Assembly (NCBI GenBank): GCA_028386065.3
Contig: JAKUCV010006854.1
Coordinates: 115,434-179,433, forward strand
Length of the DNA: 64,000 nt
Direction of reading: 5' to 3'
Source of the DNA: Turnera subulata
Taxonomy: Eukaryota; Streptophyta; Magnoliopsida; Malpighiales; Passifloraceae
The notes below the pieces were generated by a model, which saw nothing but the letters and a program-made list of their open reading frames with translations, had not been told where the DNA came from and did no database searches. Below are positions 35,148-48,800 of this stretch, piece by piece; the first letter of the stretch is position 1, and every line of letters begins with the position of its first letter. Position numbers and translations under genes: made by a program.

Positions 35148-36774
35148 AGGAATATAATTATTGAAAAATAATAGAACTATGATGAAGAACTGTCGAAGAG
35201 TCAGTAAAAATCACGAACAAGATTAAAAACTACAAGAAAGATTAATTATAAAGAAGAATAATCATAAGAGCTCATTACATATATTTTTTTGTAATCTATT
35301 ACAAATAAGAACTATGGAAAATAAAATTTGGTTTATAATTCTGATACAAAAATAAATTCTAAACAATTTGTATCAGCTTGCTCAGAATATCAAAAATATC
35401 ATTATGTATATTATATATAAGTCTTTCCAAATTAATATGTAATATATAAGTCTTTATTTATAGTTTTTAAATAGCTACCAAGAATTGTGAAAAAAATAAT
35501 ATTTTAAAAATAGTAAAAATATGAAGAAGAGCACTCAAAGAGTTAGTGAAAACTATGAACAAGAACAAAGTCTATAAAAAAAATAATTGTAGAGAGGAAT
35601 AATCACATAACTCATGACGGTTGTGTTTGTAATTTATTATCTGCAGGAATTATAAAATAAAAAAAATTAAACAGCCGAATAGTCAATGAAAACTACAAAC
35701 AACAACTATGAAGAAAATCATAATGTAAAATGATAAATAATTTAATAGTCCCCTTCATTCCTAATATAATCTAATAAAAAATTATATAGTTTAGAATTAT
35801 CAAATGATTTAAAAAATATCATTAAAATAATTAATTTATAAATTCTTATCTAAAACAAAAACTAAATCAATAATTCGTTTATTTAGAATATTGCAGAAAA
35901 TTTTGTCTACATTATATAAGTTTTTCTCAAGAAAAAAATTGATATCTGATTTATTTTTTTTAGTAACTACCAAGCATTAAGAAGAATAATAAACACTAAA
36001 AAATAATAAAATTATGAAGAATAACAAATGAGGAGTCAACAAAAACTATGAACTAGAATAACGTCTCCCGAAAAGAATAATAATGGAGAAGAATAGTCAT
36101 AAGATCTCATCATAGATGTGTTTTTAATTTATTATCAATAAGAACTATTGTGAAAAAAATCGAAGTACAGGCGAATTGACAACGGAAACTGGAAACAAAA
36201 ATGCTGACTATGAAAACAATAATAATAGAAAATAATAATATAACTTAATAATCCCATCCATTAATAATCTAATTTAATAATGAAAATTATATAATATATA
36301 ATATCAAAAGATTACGAAATTTTACTAACAATAATAAATTTATAAATTCATATTCTAATAGAAAACTAATATAAATAATTTGTTTGTCTAAATTATGAAA
36401 AAAACTCTTTGTACACAATATATATAAATTCTACACAAGAAAATGATTAATGTATAATCATTTATTAAAATTTGAAGTATAGTTGAATAGTTAACGTAAA
36501 TTACTAAAAAAACGACCATGAAAGGAATAATAGTGAAAAACAATAATATAATTTAATAATTCAAATGATTAAAAAATATCAATAACAATAATCGATTTAT
36601 AATTCCTATTCCACTATATAAACTAATTATAAATAATGCATATCTGTTTACCTGGAATATAAAAATATTTTTTAATTATATATAAATTTTTCTCAAAATA
36701 ATATTTAATACTATACCACCGGATTTATAAAGTATACTACTATACCACGTGTATCGCACGTGTAAAAAAACTAG
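35148..36774. repeat. AT-rich degenerate tandem repeat, part 2, with Helitron-like 3' end
   Basis: Continues the unit cut by E2. Unit anchors recur near 35475 and 35968. The stretch ends in a Helitron-type terminus at 36746-36774. No gene is seen. Confidence 0.55.
36746..36774 (+). mobile_element. Helitron-like 3' terminus
   Basis: CACGTG-TATCG-CACGTG (36746-36762) forms a hairpin. Eight bases later comes CTAG (36771-36774) followed by T. A hairpin about 10 bases before a CTRR end, with T as the next target base, is the structure of Helitron 3' ends. The 5' end of this element was not found, and no helicase gene is present, so it would be non-autonomous. Confidence 0.5.
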
Positions 36775-37083
36775 TAAGGCAAAATAGGTGAACAAAATTT
36801 AAGACAAAAAAGGCAAAAAAAAAACTAATAAGGAGAGTAAGATGAGTATTATTTTTTTATTGTTCTATTATTTTTGCATGTTTAATTTTTTAAAAAAGCA
36901 TTCATCTTAAAATAATAAGGAGATTATTTAGAAAAAAATAGTAAGGAGAGGAAGGTGAGTGTTTTAAAAAATTAAAAACCGAAAAGTAAAAAATAAGGAG
37001 AAGAAATGAGTGTCTTTAAAACAAATTAAAGAAAAAAATAATTATAAAATAAAAAAATAATTATCTATCTAGATCTATATCTA
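36775..37083. other. AT-rich stretch, no gene
   Basis: About 300 bases with three loose copies of an AATAAGGAGA...GATGAGTGT motif (near 36826, 36944 and 37000) and a CTAT-rich end. Nothing codes. Confidence 0.4.
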
Positions 37084-40000
37084 TCTATACTATCTATAAA
37101 AGCACGACAGAAAAATAACAAAACAGTAAAATAGGCAAAACTACTAAAATATCCTTTTTTCCATGAGTATTAACATAATTATAATTAGAAATATTTTATT
37201 AAATACATAATTAAAATATATGCACTCGCTTACCTTAAGAACAAGAGATCTATCTACATACTTATTTCGTTAGCAACGCAACCATAAATTTGAACTTAAA
37301 TGAATTTAAAATTAAAAAATACCATGAAAAAAAATCAAAGACTTGTGGGACCAATAGAACATGTGCTTCTCGTATTTGTAATGGACAAACAAAAATAAAT
37401 TGTACCAAATCAAGTTATATAATATAAGTCTGTGAAAACAATTTTTAAATAAAATACAAAACTTAAAAGGAATACAACTCCAACTTGGAACAGATTTATA
37501 TGAGTTGTAATAAAAAAATAATAAAATAAATTACATACAATAACAAATAAAAAATTATATGAAAGTATAGAAAAAATCAAAAAGAAAGTAGAATAGTCAA
37601 TTAAAACTACCAACAAAAACAATGACTTAAAAAATAATAAAAAAATAATTATAAAGTTTAGAATATAAAAGAATTAACGAATATTATTTTTTTGGGTACA
37701 TATTAACAAATATTATTAAAAATAATTGATTTACAAAATTTAATTCTAATACAAAAACTAATTCTAAACAATTCGTATCGGTTTTCTATATTATAAAAAA
37801 ATCGTGGTCTACATTATATATAAGTTCTTATGAAGATAATGATTAATATATAAATCTTTATTTTTATTTTCATATCAACTACAAAGAATTACGAAGAACA
37901 ATAGTTATTGGAAAATAATAGAACTATAAGAAACAGCCGTCGAAGAGTCAACGAAAACTATATACAAGAATAAACGAAGAACAATAGTTACTGGAAAAAA
38001 TAGAACTATGGGGAAGAATAGTTGAAGAGTTAACGATAATTATAAACAAGAACAATATCTACGAAATAGAATAATCATAGAGAAGAATAATCACAAGAAT
38101 TCATGACAGATTTATTTGTAATTTAATATCAATAAGAACTATGGAGAAAAAAATAAGGAACAGTTGAATAGTTAATGAAAAATATGAAAAAATAATAACC
38201 GGAAAAAATTATTACAAGAATTCATGACTCATTTGTTTGTAGTTAATTATCAACAAGAATTATGAAGAAAAATTGAAGTATAGTCTAATAGTTAACGAAA
38301 ACTACCATCATGAACAACGATTACAAAAAAAAGAATAATAGTGAAAAATAATAATATAATTTAAAAATTAAAATTATATAATTTATAAATTCAAATAAAT
38401 ATTAATAATTGATTTATAAATTCCTATCTAATATCATAACTAATTCTAAACAATGGATATATGTTTGTCTAGATAATTAAGAAAATTCTTTGTTTACATT
38501 ATATATAAGTTCTTCTCCAGAAAATAATTATTATATAAAAATTTATTTATATTTTCTCAGCAACTATCATGAATTATGAAGAATAATAATTGTCGAAAAA
38601 TAGTAGAACTATAATGAAGAACTGTAGAAGAGGCAACGAAAATTACGAACATGAATAATATGAGCGAAAAAGAATAATCATAGAGAAGAATAATTATAAG
38701 AACTCATGATATATATTTTTTTGTAATTTATTATAAAAAAGAAGTATGGAGAAGAAAAAATGATTTATAAATTCCTATTCTAATAAAAAAATCAATTCTA
38801 AACAATATGTATCCGGTTGTTCAAAATATGAAAAAAATATTGTCTAAATTATATATAAGTTCTTCACAAGTTAATCATTAATGTATAAGTCTTTATTTAT
38901 ATTTTCTCAATATCTACGAAGAATTATAAGAAATAATAATGTTTGAGAAATCTATAGAAATACGAAGAAGAACATTCGAAGAGTCGAAGAAAACTATGAA
39001 CAAAAACAAAGTCTATGAAAAAAAATAATCATAAGAACTTATAACAGATGTTTTTGTAATTTGTTATCAACAAAAACTATGACGAAAAGAAAAACAAAGA
39101 ATATTCCAATAGGTGAAAAATAATAATTACTGAAAAATAATAAAAGTATGGAAAATAATAATTGAAGGGTTAGCGAAAATTATGAACTTTTTTTTTACAA
39201 AAGCGAAAACTATGAACTTGAATAATGTCTATCAAAAAGTATAATAATGAATAAGAATAGTCACAAGATCTCATGGGAGATGTGTTTGTAATTTATTTTC
39301 ATTGAGTTTAAAAAAAACCCGATGAACAGTTGAATTGAAAACGAAAATTGGGAACACGAACAATGATAACGAAAAATAATAATAATATAAAATTATAATA
39401 TAACTTAATAATCTCCTTCATTAATAATATAATATAATAATAAAAATTATATAATTTAGAACATCAAAGGATTACCAAATATCATTAACAATAATCGATT
39501 TATAAATTCCTATTATAATGCAAAAATTAATTCTAAATAATTCTTTTTTCTGGATTATGAAAAAAAATCTTTGTGTATATTATACATAAGTCCTTATAAA
39601 GATGATTATTAATATATAAGTATTTATTTATATTTTCTCAATAATGACCAAAAATTACGAAGAACAATAATTATTTGAAATAATAGAACTACGAAAAGAA
39701 CAACCGAAAAGTCAGCAAAAACCTTGAACAAAAATAAATTTTCTCAAATGAATAATCATCAAGAAGAATAATTATAGGAGCTCATGTAAGAAAAACTATG
39801 AAGAAGAAGAAGAATCGAGTAGTCAACGAAAACTACGAACAACAACAATGACTATGAAAAAAATAATAACATAAAAGAATTATCATATAAATTCATAACT
39901 ATGTGTCTGTAGTTTATTATCAACAAGAACTATGAAGAAAAAAAATTGAAGGCCACCAAAATTGAAAGACAAAAATACCGTTATTTAATATTAATATAAC

Positions 40001-40564
40001 TAATAATGAATGAGGTGTTATACACTAATGAATGATACGTAGTCTTCTATAATAATTTCCATAATTAATATTAATATAACTAATAATGAATGATGTGTCA
40101 TACACTAAATGAATGATATGTAGTCTTCCATAATAACTCCCTTATTTAATATTAATATAACTAATAATGAATGATGTGTCATACACTAAATGAATGATAT
40201 GTAGTCTTCTATAATAATTCTTTTAATACAAAAAAATATAAGATTATAGAAAATAATTATTAAAAAATTTAACATAATACAAAGAACGAAATTCTCGCAA
40301 AGTATAATATATATCTGTAATATATAAAAATAAGAAGAGAGAAATTGGAGGATCAAAATATTCTAAAAATTATTTCTAAATAAAACTAAAAAATATATAC
40401 TTTTATTAAATTTTTTGTAGAAAAAGAATAAAGTTACAAAAGTTTTAATACAAATAAAAGAAAAGATTACAAAATATAATTATAATTGTTTAGAGAATAA
40501 TTTAAAAAATATTTAACATAATAAAAATAACTAAATTCTCACAAAATAACAAATTAAAAATATA
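37084..40564. repeat. AT-rich repeat beginning with a Helitron-like 5' end
   Basis: Starts after A with TCTATACTATCTATAAAAGC, the TC start and CTATACTAT context seen at many plant Helitron 5' ends. It continues into further degenerate copies of the ~550-base unit (anchors near 37880, 38570, 38917, 39118, 39647). No gene is seen. The matching 3' end was not located. Confidence 0.4.
39985..40225. repeat. Three tandem copies of an about 80-bp unit
   Basis: Units start at 39985, 40065 and 40146 with TTAATATTAATATAACTAAT, and each contains AATGAATGATGTGTCATACA and GTAGTCTTC. Copies 2 and 3 are closer to each other than to copy 1. Confidence 0.75.
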
Positions 40565-40569
40565 TTCCA

Positions 40570-42848
40570 TGTAACGACCCGGGTAAATTTTCCGTGATTT
40601 TACCGAGTTGATTTAACTTTTATTGTGGTAAATAAATTTTATCGCGGTTAATCGAAAATTTTACCAACCCGAGTTAATTTTCGATATAAATTTCTTATCA
40701 TTTTTACTACTCCATAGATGATTAATATTATTTCTACCATTATTATTTTCCAAACCAACAGTAATAATAATACCTTCATTATTATTTTGGACGGAATACT
40801 TGTGTTGCAAAAATAATATTTACTAATTATAATTTTAAACGCCGTAATTCGAGGATTCTATCGGACCGAGCTTTTCCGAGAGTTTTCTGGGAATAACCGA
40901 GCTTCGTCTTGATCACTGAGGATACGCGACATTCTGGAGTTTCTTTCGATAACCGAGCCTCGGAATTATTTTCAGAGGGTTACTCGGGATTTCCGAGCCA
41001 CCTCCAAGGCTTATCGAGCCTCGGTTTGCAAATCCGAGACTTGTACGACGCTCAGAAGAATTAATTGGATTTTCCGAGCCTCAGTCGTATTCTCGGACCG
41101 GGACGAAATCTCGAAAAGAAAGAAATGCCCCTGAGACGATAGTGGATCAAGAGTCGGATCGAAGGATATTTTGGTCCATTCCCGGACCAATAATTTTACC
41201 GACACTCGAGCCCGTTTTTCTCTCTCTCGGGCCACCCCTTTCTAGTTTTTTTCTCTTTTTCCCATTTTCTTTTCTTTTCCTCTTTTCCCCATCTAATCTT
41301 TCTTTTCTCCACATTTTTCTTCTTTTCTTTTCTTTCTTCCCGATTTTTTTCCTTCCTCCTCCTTCTTCCTCACTTTTCTTTTCTCTTCTCCTTCACTCTT
41401 CTCCTTTTCTTTTCTCTTCTCGGTTACTCCTCTCTCCCTCTGTCTTCTCCCCTTGTCTCCTTTCTTCTTCTTCCTCTTTAAATCTCTTCCCCTTCACCGG
41501 TTTCCTCACACCCCTCTCTCTTTCTTCTCCTTCCCCTGCCTCAGACCACCACCTGCCGCCATCCCCTTCCTCTTTCTCTTCTCCTTCCTCCTCTCCTCCC
41601 CTCTACCGCCGACCCGAGACCACCCTCCACAAACCCGACCACCACCATCTCATCTCCATCTACTCCTCCTCGTTGTCTCCACCCTCGCCAGCAGCCAAGC
41701 GACGCCGCCGCCGCCACGACGAGCTCGGCATCACCGCGGGACAGAGCTTAAGTCTCCACCACCGCCCGATCTCCTCTCCCTCTGCCTCTGACGCGCCGCC
41801 CGTGACGCGCTGCCGACCTCCCTCTCCTCTGCTTCCCTGAACTCGCCGTTGTTGTCCTTTCTTCCTCACATCTCCGTGAGTGTGTAAGACCCGACGGCGA
41901 ATCTTGTTTCTTTTTCCCCTTAACCTGAATCTGTCTGAGTAAGCTAATTGGGTTTGGGTTGTTTGTTTTTGGTTGATTGTGGCTCTGCGTCAATCGAATC
42001 GGGGTGGTTGGGCTGTGATTTTCTGTGTTGATATTGCTGTGATGGTAGATGCGGGTTGTTTGGCTGATTGATGGCGTTGATGGGTCTGTGTGGCCGTGGG
42101 GGTGGTGTTTATGTTGGTGGCCGGATTGGTGCTATGGTGGTGGGATTGGCCTGATTTGCTGCTGGGGGAACAGTGACAGTGGACGCGGGTGTCTTGATGC
42201 TGGCGTGAACAGTGTACGCCGGAATCCGGCGAAGTTTCTGACGTCCCGGGAATTTTTCGGTGAGCCCGGAAAACTGACCTTTGGGTAAAACCCGAGCCTT
42301 GGACCCTTCATGCATCATTATCAAACCCGAACGATATAAAACGGACCCGGACATTAAAATAACGTTAATTAAAATTTATTAACTTAATTTGATTAACCTA
42401 ACTTAATCAGCTTATGGTTTTTATTTTATGTCTTTTATTATGCTCTTATCTAATTTGTGTTTTTAATATTTAATTTATGTTCATTTATTTATTTTCTGCT
42501 TTTATTTAATTTTAATTGGGCTATTAAAAGGCCCATATGCTTTTATTTAATTTTAATTGGGCTATTAAAAGGCCCATAGCATTTAATTTCCGGCTTTAAT
42601 TTTATTTACGTTTATCTGGGCTGGCCCATTGTATTTAACTTTCAGTTATTTAATTTTAATTGGGCTAATTAATAAAAGGCCCATGTTATTTATTTTAATT
42701 ATGTTTATTTATTTTAATTACGTCTCTTATTTAATTTTCAAAATTTTGTTGATATCCTCCGATGGGCTAAACGTTCGTGAAGGCCTACCGAGTTTAATTC
42801 CCGAATTTCCTTAATTATGTTTAAATTGAATTTATAAAAGGCCTAGAC

Positions 42849-42884
<36 letters not shown>

Positions 42885-45462
42885 GTAATCCTAGGCTAAA
42901 ATAATATTATACCTATATCTTAATTAAATTATTGATTTTAATCGTATACAAGTATATACATATAAATCGTATAACGTACTGTATCTATTTTCATTGGCAT
43001 AGATATTGCTAGACCATATTTTTAATTAATTATAGTTTTATGTATATAAGTACTTACGATTATATAAGATTTACTAAATGTAAATATCGTTGACAACGGT
43101 TATTTCTTCTATCTAATATATATGTATATATAGGTCATAACTTCAATTAATTACAAATAAGATTTTTATGAATAATTATGTTTAATAAGTATTATTTACG
43201 TCATATGGACTGTGAGTATTTAACGGGTCGTAACTTGATTTATTTACAAATGTATTGTCTTGAATATACACTACGTATAAGTGTACGTATATATGCCTTT
43301 TTGTCATAAGCGGCCTAAGGGCCGGGATATCGGCTTGGCCGCTCGGTTTTGGTTTTGACTTATGTTGGATATGATTGGTATATCAGATGGAAAATAGATT
43401 ATTAGTAACCTCCACAGAAATGAATAAGAGAACTATGGAAATAATAAAATGAACTGATAAGCTGCCTAATAACTCTTAACCGGCATCATGCATAATCATC
43501 TTGTTTGTGCATTATAAGTGATTACTGTTGTTATATTATAGGAATATCAAGGCTTAACCGGATACCAACTTCTGAGGAGTATCAGGTGAGGTTGCATATA
43601 CGTCATTCCACCCGTGATAGCCGGGATGGTTGGTCTTGGAACTACATAGGTTCCATTGCTTCTTATGGTTATTGTTGTTGATAACTATGTGATATTTGCT
43701 GATATTTGTTGTGAGAGTGGATTTCCTTTGATATGTGCCGCAATACTTTATGTGCTTTGTTGTTTGATTGAACTGCTGAGATATTCACTGTTGGATATTT
43801 GACTGCCGTGATTATTGTTGTTGAGATTGCTGAACTGTAATATTGATTCTGTGAATATTTTGTTGAGATTGTTATTGGACTATTGACCATGGAAAATTGA
43901 TAATGGATATTGGAAATGGAAATTGGATAATTGGAAATTGTGCTGACGACTTTATTGTCACTTGGAAAGTAGTGGTTCGACTCGATGGGTAAAGACTGTT
44001 TTGTGGTGGCCTTGACCTGGGTTCTTGTGGAAGCATGTCTATCCTTGGGATGTCTATCCCGTTGATATATTTGGGATGTCTATCCCGTTGATTTATTTGG
44101 GATGTCTATCCCTGGGTTACTATTTTGGGATGTCGATCCCTGGGTTCTCTTGATTTTGGTCTTGCACCCGAAATGTGTTGATATCCAGGTCTGACCCCTA
44201 GCTTGTCCAATGACGGGGCCCGGAAGATAAAATTGGTAATAATAAAAAATATTCTTTTGGCCTTGGCTCAGTTTTGATTAAGATGTGTTTTTGCTTTGAT
44301 GGGCTGTGATGTGATATGTTCATATGCATGTTGTCTCATGATCATACCTTGGGAGGTTATCAGTATAGTCGGTTGACCGTGGTCGGCATAGGTTGTCGGT
44401 TCGCGGCGTTGTTGTTGTCGTTGGTCGTGAGTAGTCTATTTTTGTTGGCATCGGTTGCCAGTTGTCCCTTGTTTATTGTCGGTTTCTTTTGATAATTGTC
44501 GAATGAGTATCACTTGACATTTTTTATAGGATAATGAGATATGTTGGTTGTCGGGTTGTGGTCGACAGTTGGGCTATTGTCGTTTCTAAGGGTATGTCGA
44601 TACCTAGAGATCGAGGTTGGTGAGGAATGTTATTTTTGTGGTTACGAGTTACTGTGATGGCTGCTGTTGTTGTTGCTGTGTTGTGATTCTACCCGGGGAC
44701 CGGTTTGTGATGTTGATCGGGTATGGTCCGTGCAGGTTGCCGTCTACCCGGTGAGCGTGGCTCACGTGATTTTGAGATTGTTTTGGTTTCGGGTTAGATG
44801 ATCGGCAAGTACAGTGACAGTGTGTTGTCATACAATGAGGAACCTCAGTTGAGTATAGTCTGTTAGGACTAGTGTGTATGTTGTATAGTCTGTTGAGACT
44901 GGGTCGGTTACCCAACATATAGTTGAGTTGAGGTGTCCTGGTCGGGCACTAGTGTATGGTACAGTCAGTGTTAGGTTGTCAGTGCATAGCATAGTCGATG
45001 GGGTGGACATTTGCATAGTCTGCATTGATCTTTGTGAGTGTATTTGTCATGTGTTTCGTACAATACTCGCGTGCCGTATTGTTGTGCTCTTGATTGTTAA
45101 GTATATGCTATGTTGTTCATCATGGGTTATGTGTCGGTGAGATTATGGAGAATCTCACCCCTCACCTGCCCCATCGGCAGGCTTCGTTGCTCCTTATGCA
45201 GGTATGCATTATGGCAGGCTGCGGCATCTCCTCTGACGGATCTGGATCCATAGTTTTGCATCGAGTCGATTCATGCTTATGTTGTGATTATTAAAATTTC
45301 TTTCGCTGTGCTATTATTGTTATTGTACCCGAGGTCGGGTGATTGATGTTATCATTGGGGCCATTGGGCCGGATTCCTATTGTATTTATTGTATGTGCCA
45401 CGTGTCGGCACTGTTGTCTGGTAAATACTGTTTATTGGGTAAATAGTAGTCAGGGTGTTTCA
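40570..45462 (+). repeat. E3 5' LTR
   Basis: TGTAACGACCCGGG to GGGTGTTTCA. It contains a long CT-rich block (41220-41640) and a GC-rich block with a Ser/Pro-rich frame that I do not believe is a gene. There are repeated AATTGGGCTATTAAAAGGCCCAT units (42520-42690), a (TA)n run (42852-42882) and an array of short palindromes (44032-44140). The block CTCACCCCTCACCTGC near 45156-45171 is shared with the other LTRs. Confidence 0.9.
44032..44140 (+). repeat. Hairpin array in the E3 5' LTR
   Basis: Five 14-base imperfect palindromes with stem GGGAT/ATCCC around GTCT or GTCG, at 44032-44045 (a mismatched AGCAT/ATCCT copy), 44047-44060, 44073-44086, 44099-44112 and 44127-44140. Spacing is 15, 26, 26 and 28 bases. 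The 3' LTR has the same array at 49343-49451. Confidence 0.8.
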
Positions 45463-45864
45463 TTTTGGTAGCGGAGCGGGCGGTAGGTCCTCGAGAGTCT
45501 GTTTTGACTGATTGTTGTGTTTATTTGCTATGTATAGTAAGCTCGCTCCACATGATTAACATGATTGCATGCACATTCATATAGTTAGTGCATTATGGAT
45601 CCAGTCGAGGGATGCCAGCCTACTGCAGAACATTCACATGTGAGTATTCTCTCTTATGAATACATTTTGAACGCCTAACTGTATGTGTTTCGGTGCTTGA
45701 CAGTATTGTTGCTTGGTTACTCCGAGGATTTGCTAATGGGTTTATGAAAATCTAAAAAGGTTTTTGAAAGATAAGTTTTAAAAAAAAGACATGTTTTTGG
45801 TAAAATGGTATGTTTTTTAATAAGCGGGAATTTCGGGGACGAAATTTTTTTAAGGTGGGTAGAC
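45463..45864 (+). other. E3 interior remnant
   Basis: The primer-binding site TGGTAGCGGAGC is at 45466-45477. A 27-codon frame at 45595-45678 starts MDPVEGCQPTAEHSHV, recognisably the gag start of E1 and E2, and then stops. It ends with GGGGACGAAATT and the polypurine tract AAGGTGGGTAGAC (45852-45864). The rest is non-coding. Confidence 0.75.
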
Positions 45865-48800
45865 TATAACGACCCGGGTAAATTTTTCGTGATTTTACCG
45901 AGTTGATTTAACTTTTACTGTGGTTAATAAATTTTATCGAGGTTAATCGAAAATTTTACCAACCCGAGTTAATTTTCGATATAAATTTCTTATCATTTTT
46001 ACTACCCCATAGATGATTAATATTACTTCTACCATTATTATTTTCCAAACCAACAGTAATAATAATACCTTCATTATTATTTTGGACGGAATACTTGTGT
46101 TGCAAAAATAATATTTACTAATTATAATTTTAAACGCCGTAATTCGAGGATTCTATCGGACCGAGCTTTTCTGAGAGTTTTCTGGGAATAACCGAGCTTC
46201 GTCTTGATCACTGAGGATACGCGACATTCTGGAGTTTCTTTCGATAACCGAGCCTCGGAATTATTTTCCGAGGGTTACTCGGGATTTCTGAGCCTCCTCA
46301 GAGACTTACCGAGCCTCGGTTTGCAAATCCGAGACTTGTACGACGCTCAGAAGAATTAATTGGATTTTCCGAGCCTCAGTCGTATTCTCGGACCGGGACG
46401 AAATCTCGAAAAGAAAGAAATGCCCCTGTGACGATAGTGGATCAAGAGTCGGATCGAAGGATATTTTGGTCCATTCCCAGACCAATAATTTTACCGACAC
46501 TCGAGCCCGTTTTTCTCTCTCCTGGGCGACCCCTTTCTAGTCTTTTTCTCTTTTTCCCATTTCTTTTCTTTTCCTCTTTTCCCCATCTAATCTTTCTTTT
46601 CTCCACATTTTTCTTCTTTTCTTTTCTTTCTTCCCGATTTTTTTCCTTCCTCCTCCTTCTTCCTCACTTTTCTTTTCTCTTCTCCTTCACTCTTCTCCTT
46701 TTCTTTTCTCTTCTCAGTTACTCCTCTCTCCCTCTGTCTTCTCCCCTTGTCTCCTTTCTTCTTCTTCCTCTTTAATTCTCTTCCCCTTCACCGGTTTCCT
46801 CACACCCCTCTCTCTTCCTTCTCCTTCCCCTGCCTCAGACCACCACCTGCCGCCATCCCCTTCCTCTCTCTCTTCTCCTTCCTCCTCTCCTCCCCTGTAG
46901 GTCCGACCCGAGACCACCCTCTACAAACCCGACCGCCACCATCTCGTCTCCATCTACTCCTCCTTGTTGTCTCCACCCTCGCCAGCAGCCAAGCGACGCC
47001 GCTGCCGCCACGACGAGCTCGGCATCACCGCGGGACAGAGCTTAAGTCTCCACCACTGCCCGATCTCCTCTCCCTCCGCCTCTGACGCGCCGCCCGTGAC
47101 GCGCTGCCGACCTCCCTCTCCTCTGCTTCCCTGAACTCGCCGTTGCTGTCCTTTCTTCCTCACGTCTCCGTGAGTGTGTAAGACCCGACGGCGAATCTTG
47201 TTTCTTTTTCCTCTGCTGTTTCTTTTCTTTTTCCCTTAACCCGAATCTGTCTGAGTAAGCTAATTGGGTTTGGGTTGTTTGTTTTTGGTTGATTGTGGCT
47301 CTGCGTCAATCGAATCGGGGTGGTTGGGCTGTGATTTTCTGTGTTGGTATTGCTGTGATGGTAGATGCGGGTTGTTTGGCTGATTGATGGCGTTGATGGG
47401 TCTGTGTGGCCGTGGGGGTGGTGTTTATGTTGGTGGCCGGATTGGTGCTATGGCGGTGGGATTGGCCTGATTTGCTGCTGGGGGAATAGTGACAGTGGAC
47501 GCGGGTGTCTTGATGCTGGCGTGAACAGTGTACGCCGGAATCCGGCGAAGTTTCCAACGTCCCGGAAACTTTCCGGCGAGCCCGGAAAACTGACCTTTGG
47601 GTAAAACCCGAGCCTTGGACCCTTCATGCATCATTATCAAACTCGAACGATATAAAACGGACCCGGACATTAAAATAACATTAATTAAAATTTATTAACT
47701 TAATTTGATTAACCTAACTTAATTAGCTTATGGTTTTTATTTTATGTCTTTTATTATGCTCTTATCTAATTTGTGTTTTTAATATTTAATTTATGTTCAT
47801 TTATTTATTTTCTGCTTTTATTTAATTTTAATTGGGCTATTAAAAGGCCCATATGCTTTTATTTAATTTTAATTGGGCTATTAAAAGGCCCATAGCATTT
47901 AATTTCCGGCTTTAATTTTATTTACGTTTATCTGGGCTCGTAAAAGGCCCATTGTATTTAACTTTCAGTTATTTAATTTTAATTGGGCTAATTAATAAAA
48001 GGCCCATGTTATTTGTTTTAATTATTTTTATTTATTTTAATTATGTCTCTTATTTAATTTTTGAAATTTTGTTGATATCCTCCGATGGGCTAAATGTTCG
48101 TGAAGTCCTACCGAGTTTAATTCCCGAATTTCCTTAGTTACGTTTAAATTGAATTTATAAAAGGCCTAGACATGTATATATATATATTTATTTCCGTAAT
48201 CCTAGGCCAAAATAATATTATACCTATATCTTAATTAAATTATTGATTTTAATCTTATACAAGTATATATATATAAATCGTATAACGTACTGTAGCTATT
48301 TTTACCGGCATAGATATTGCTAGACCATATTTTTAATTAATTATAGTTTTATGTATATAAGTACTTACGATTATATAAGATTTACTAAATGTAAATATCG
48401 TTTACAACGGTTATTTCTTCTATCTAATATATATGTATATATAGGTCATAACTTCAATTAATTACAAATAAGATTTTTATGAATAATTATGTTTAATAAG
48501 TATTATTTACGTCATTTGGACTGTGAGTATTTAACGGGTCGTAACTTGATTTATTTACAAATGTATTGTCTTGAATATACACTACATATAAGTGTACATA
48601 TATATGCCTTTTTGTCATAAGCGGCCTAAGGGCCGGGATATCGGCTTGGCCGCTCGGTTTTGGTTTTGACTTATGTTGGATATGATTGGTATATCAGATG
48701 GAAAATAGATTATTAGTAACCTCCACAGAAATGAATAAGAGAACTATGGAAATAATAAAATGAACTAATAAGCCGCCTAATAACTCTTAACCGGCATCAT

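Noticed and set aside
41142..41840. 232-codon open frame in the E3 5' LTR
   Set aside because: Low-complexity Ser/Pro/Phe translation of a CT-rich tract. The matching 3' LTR frame is disrupted.
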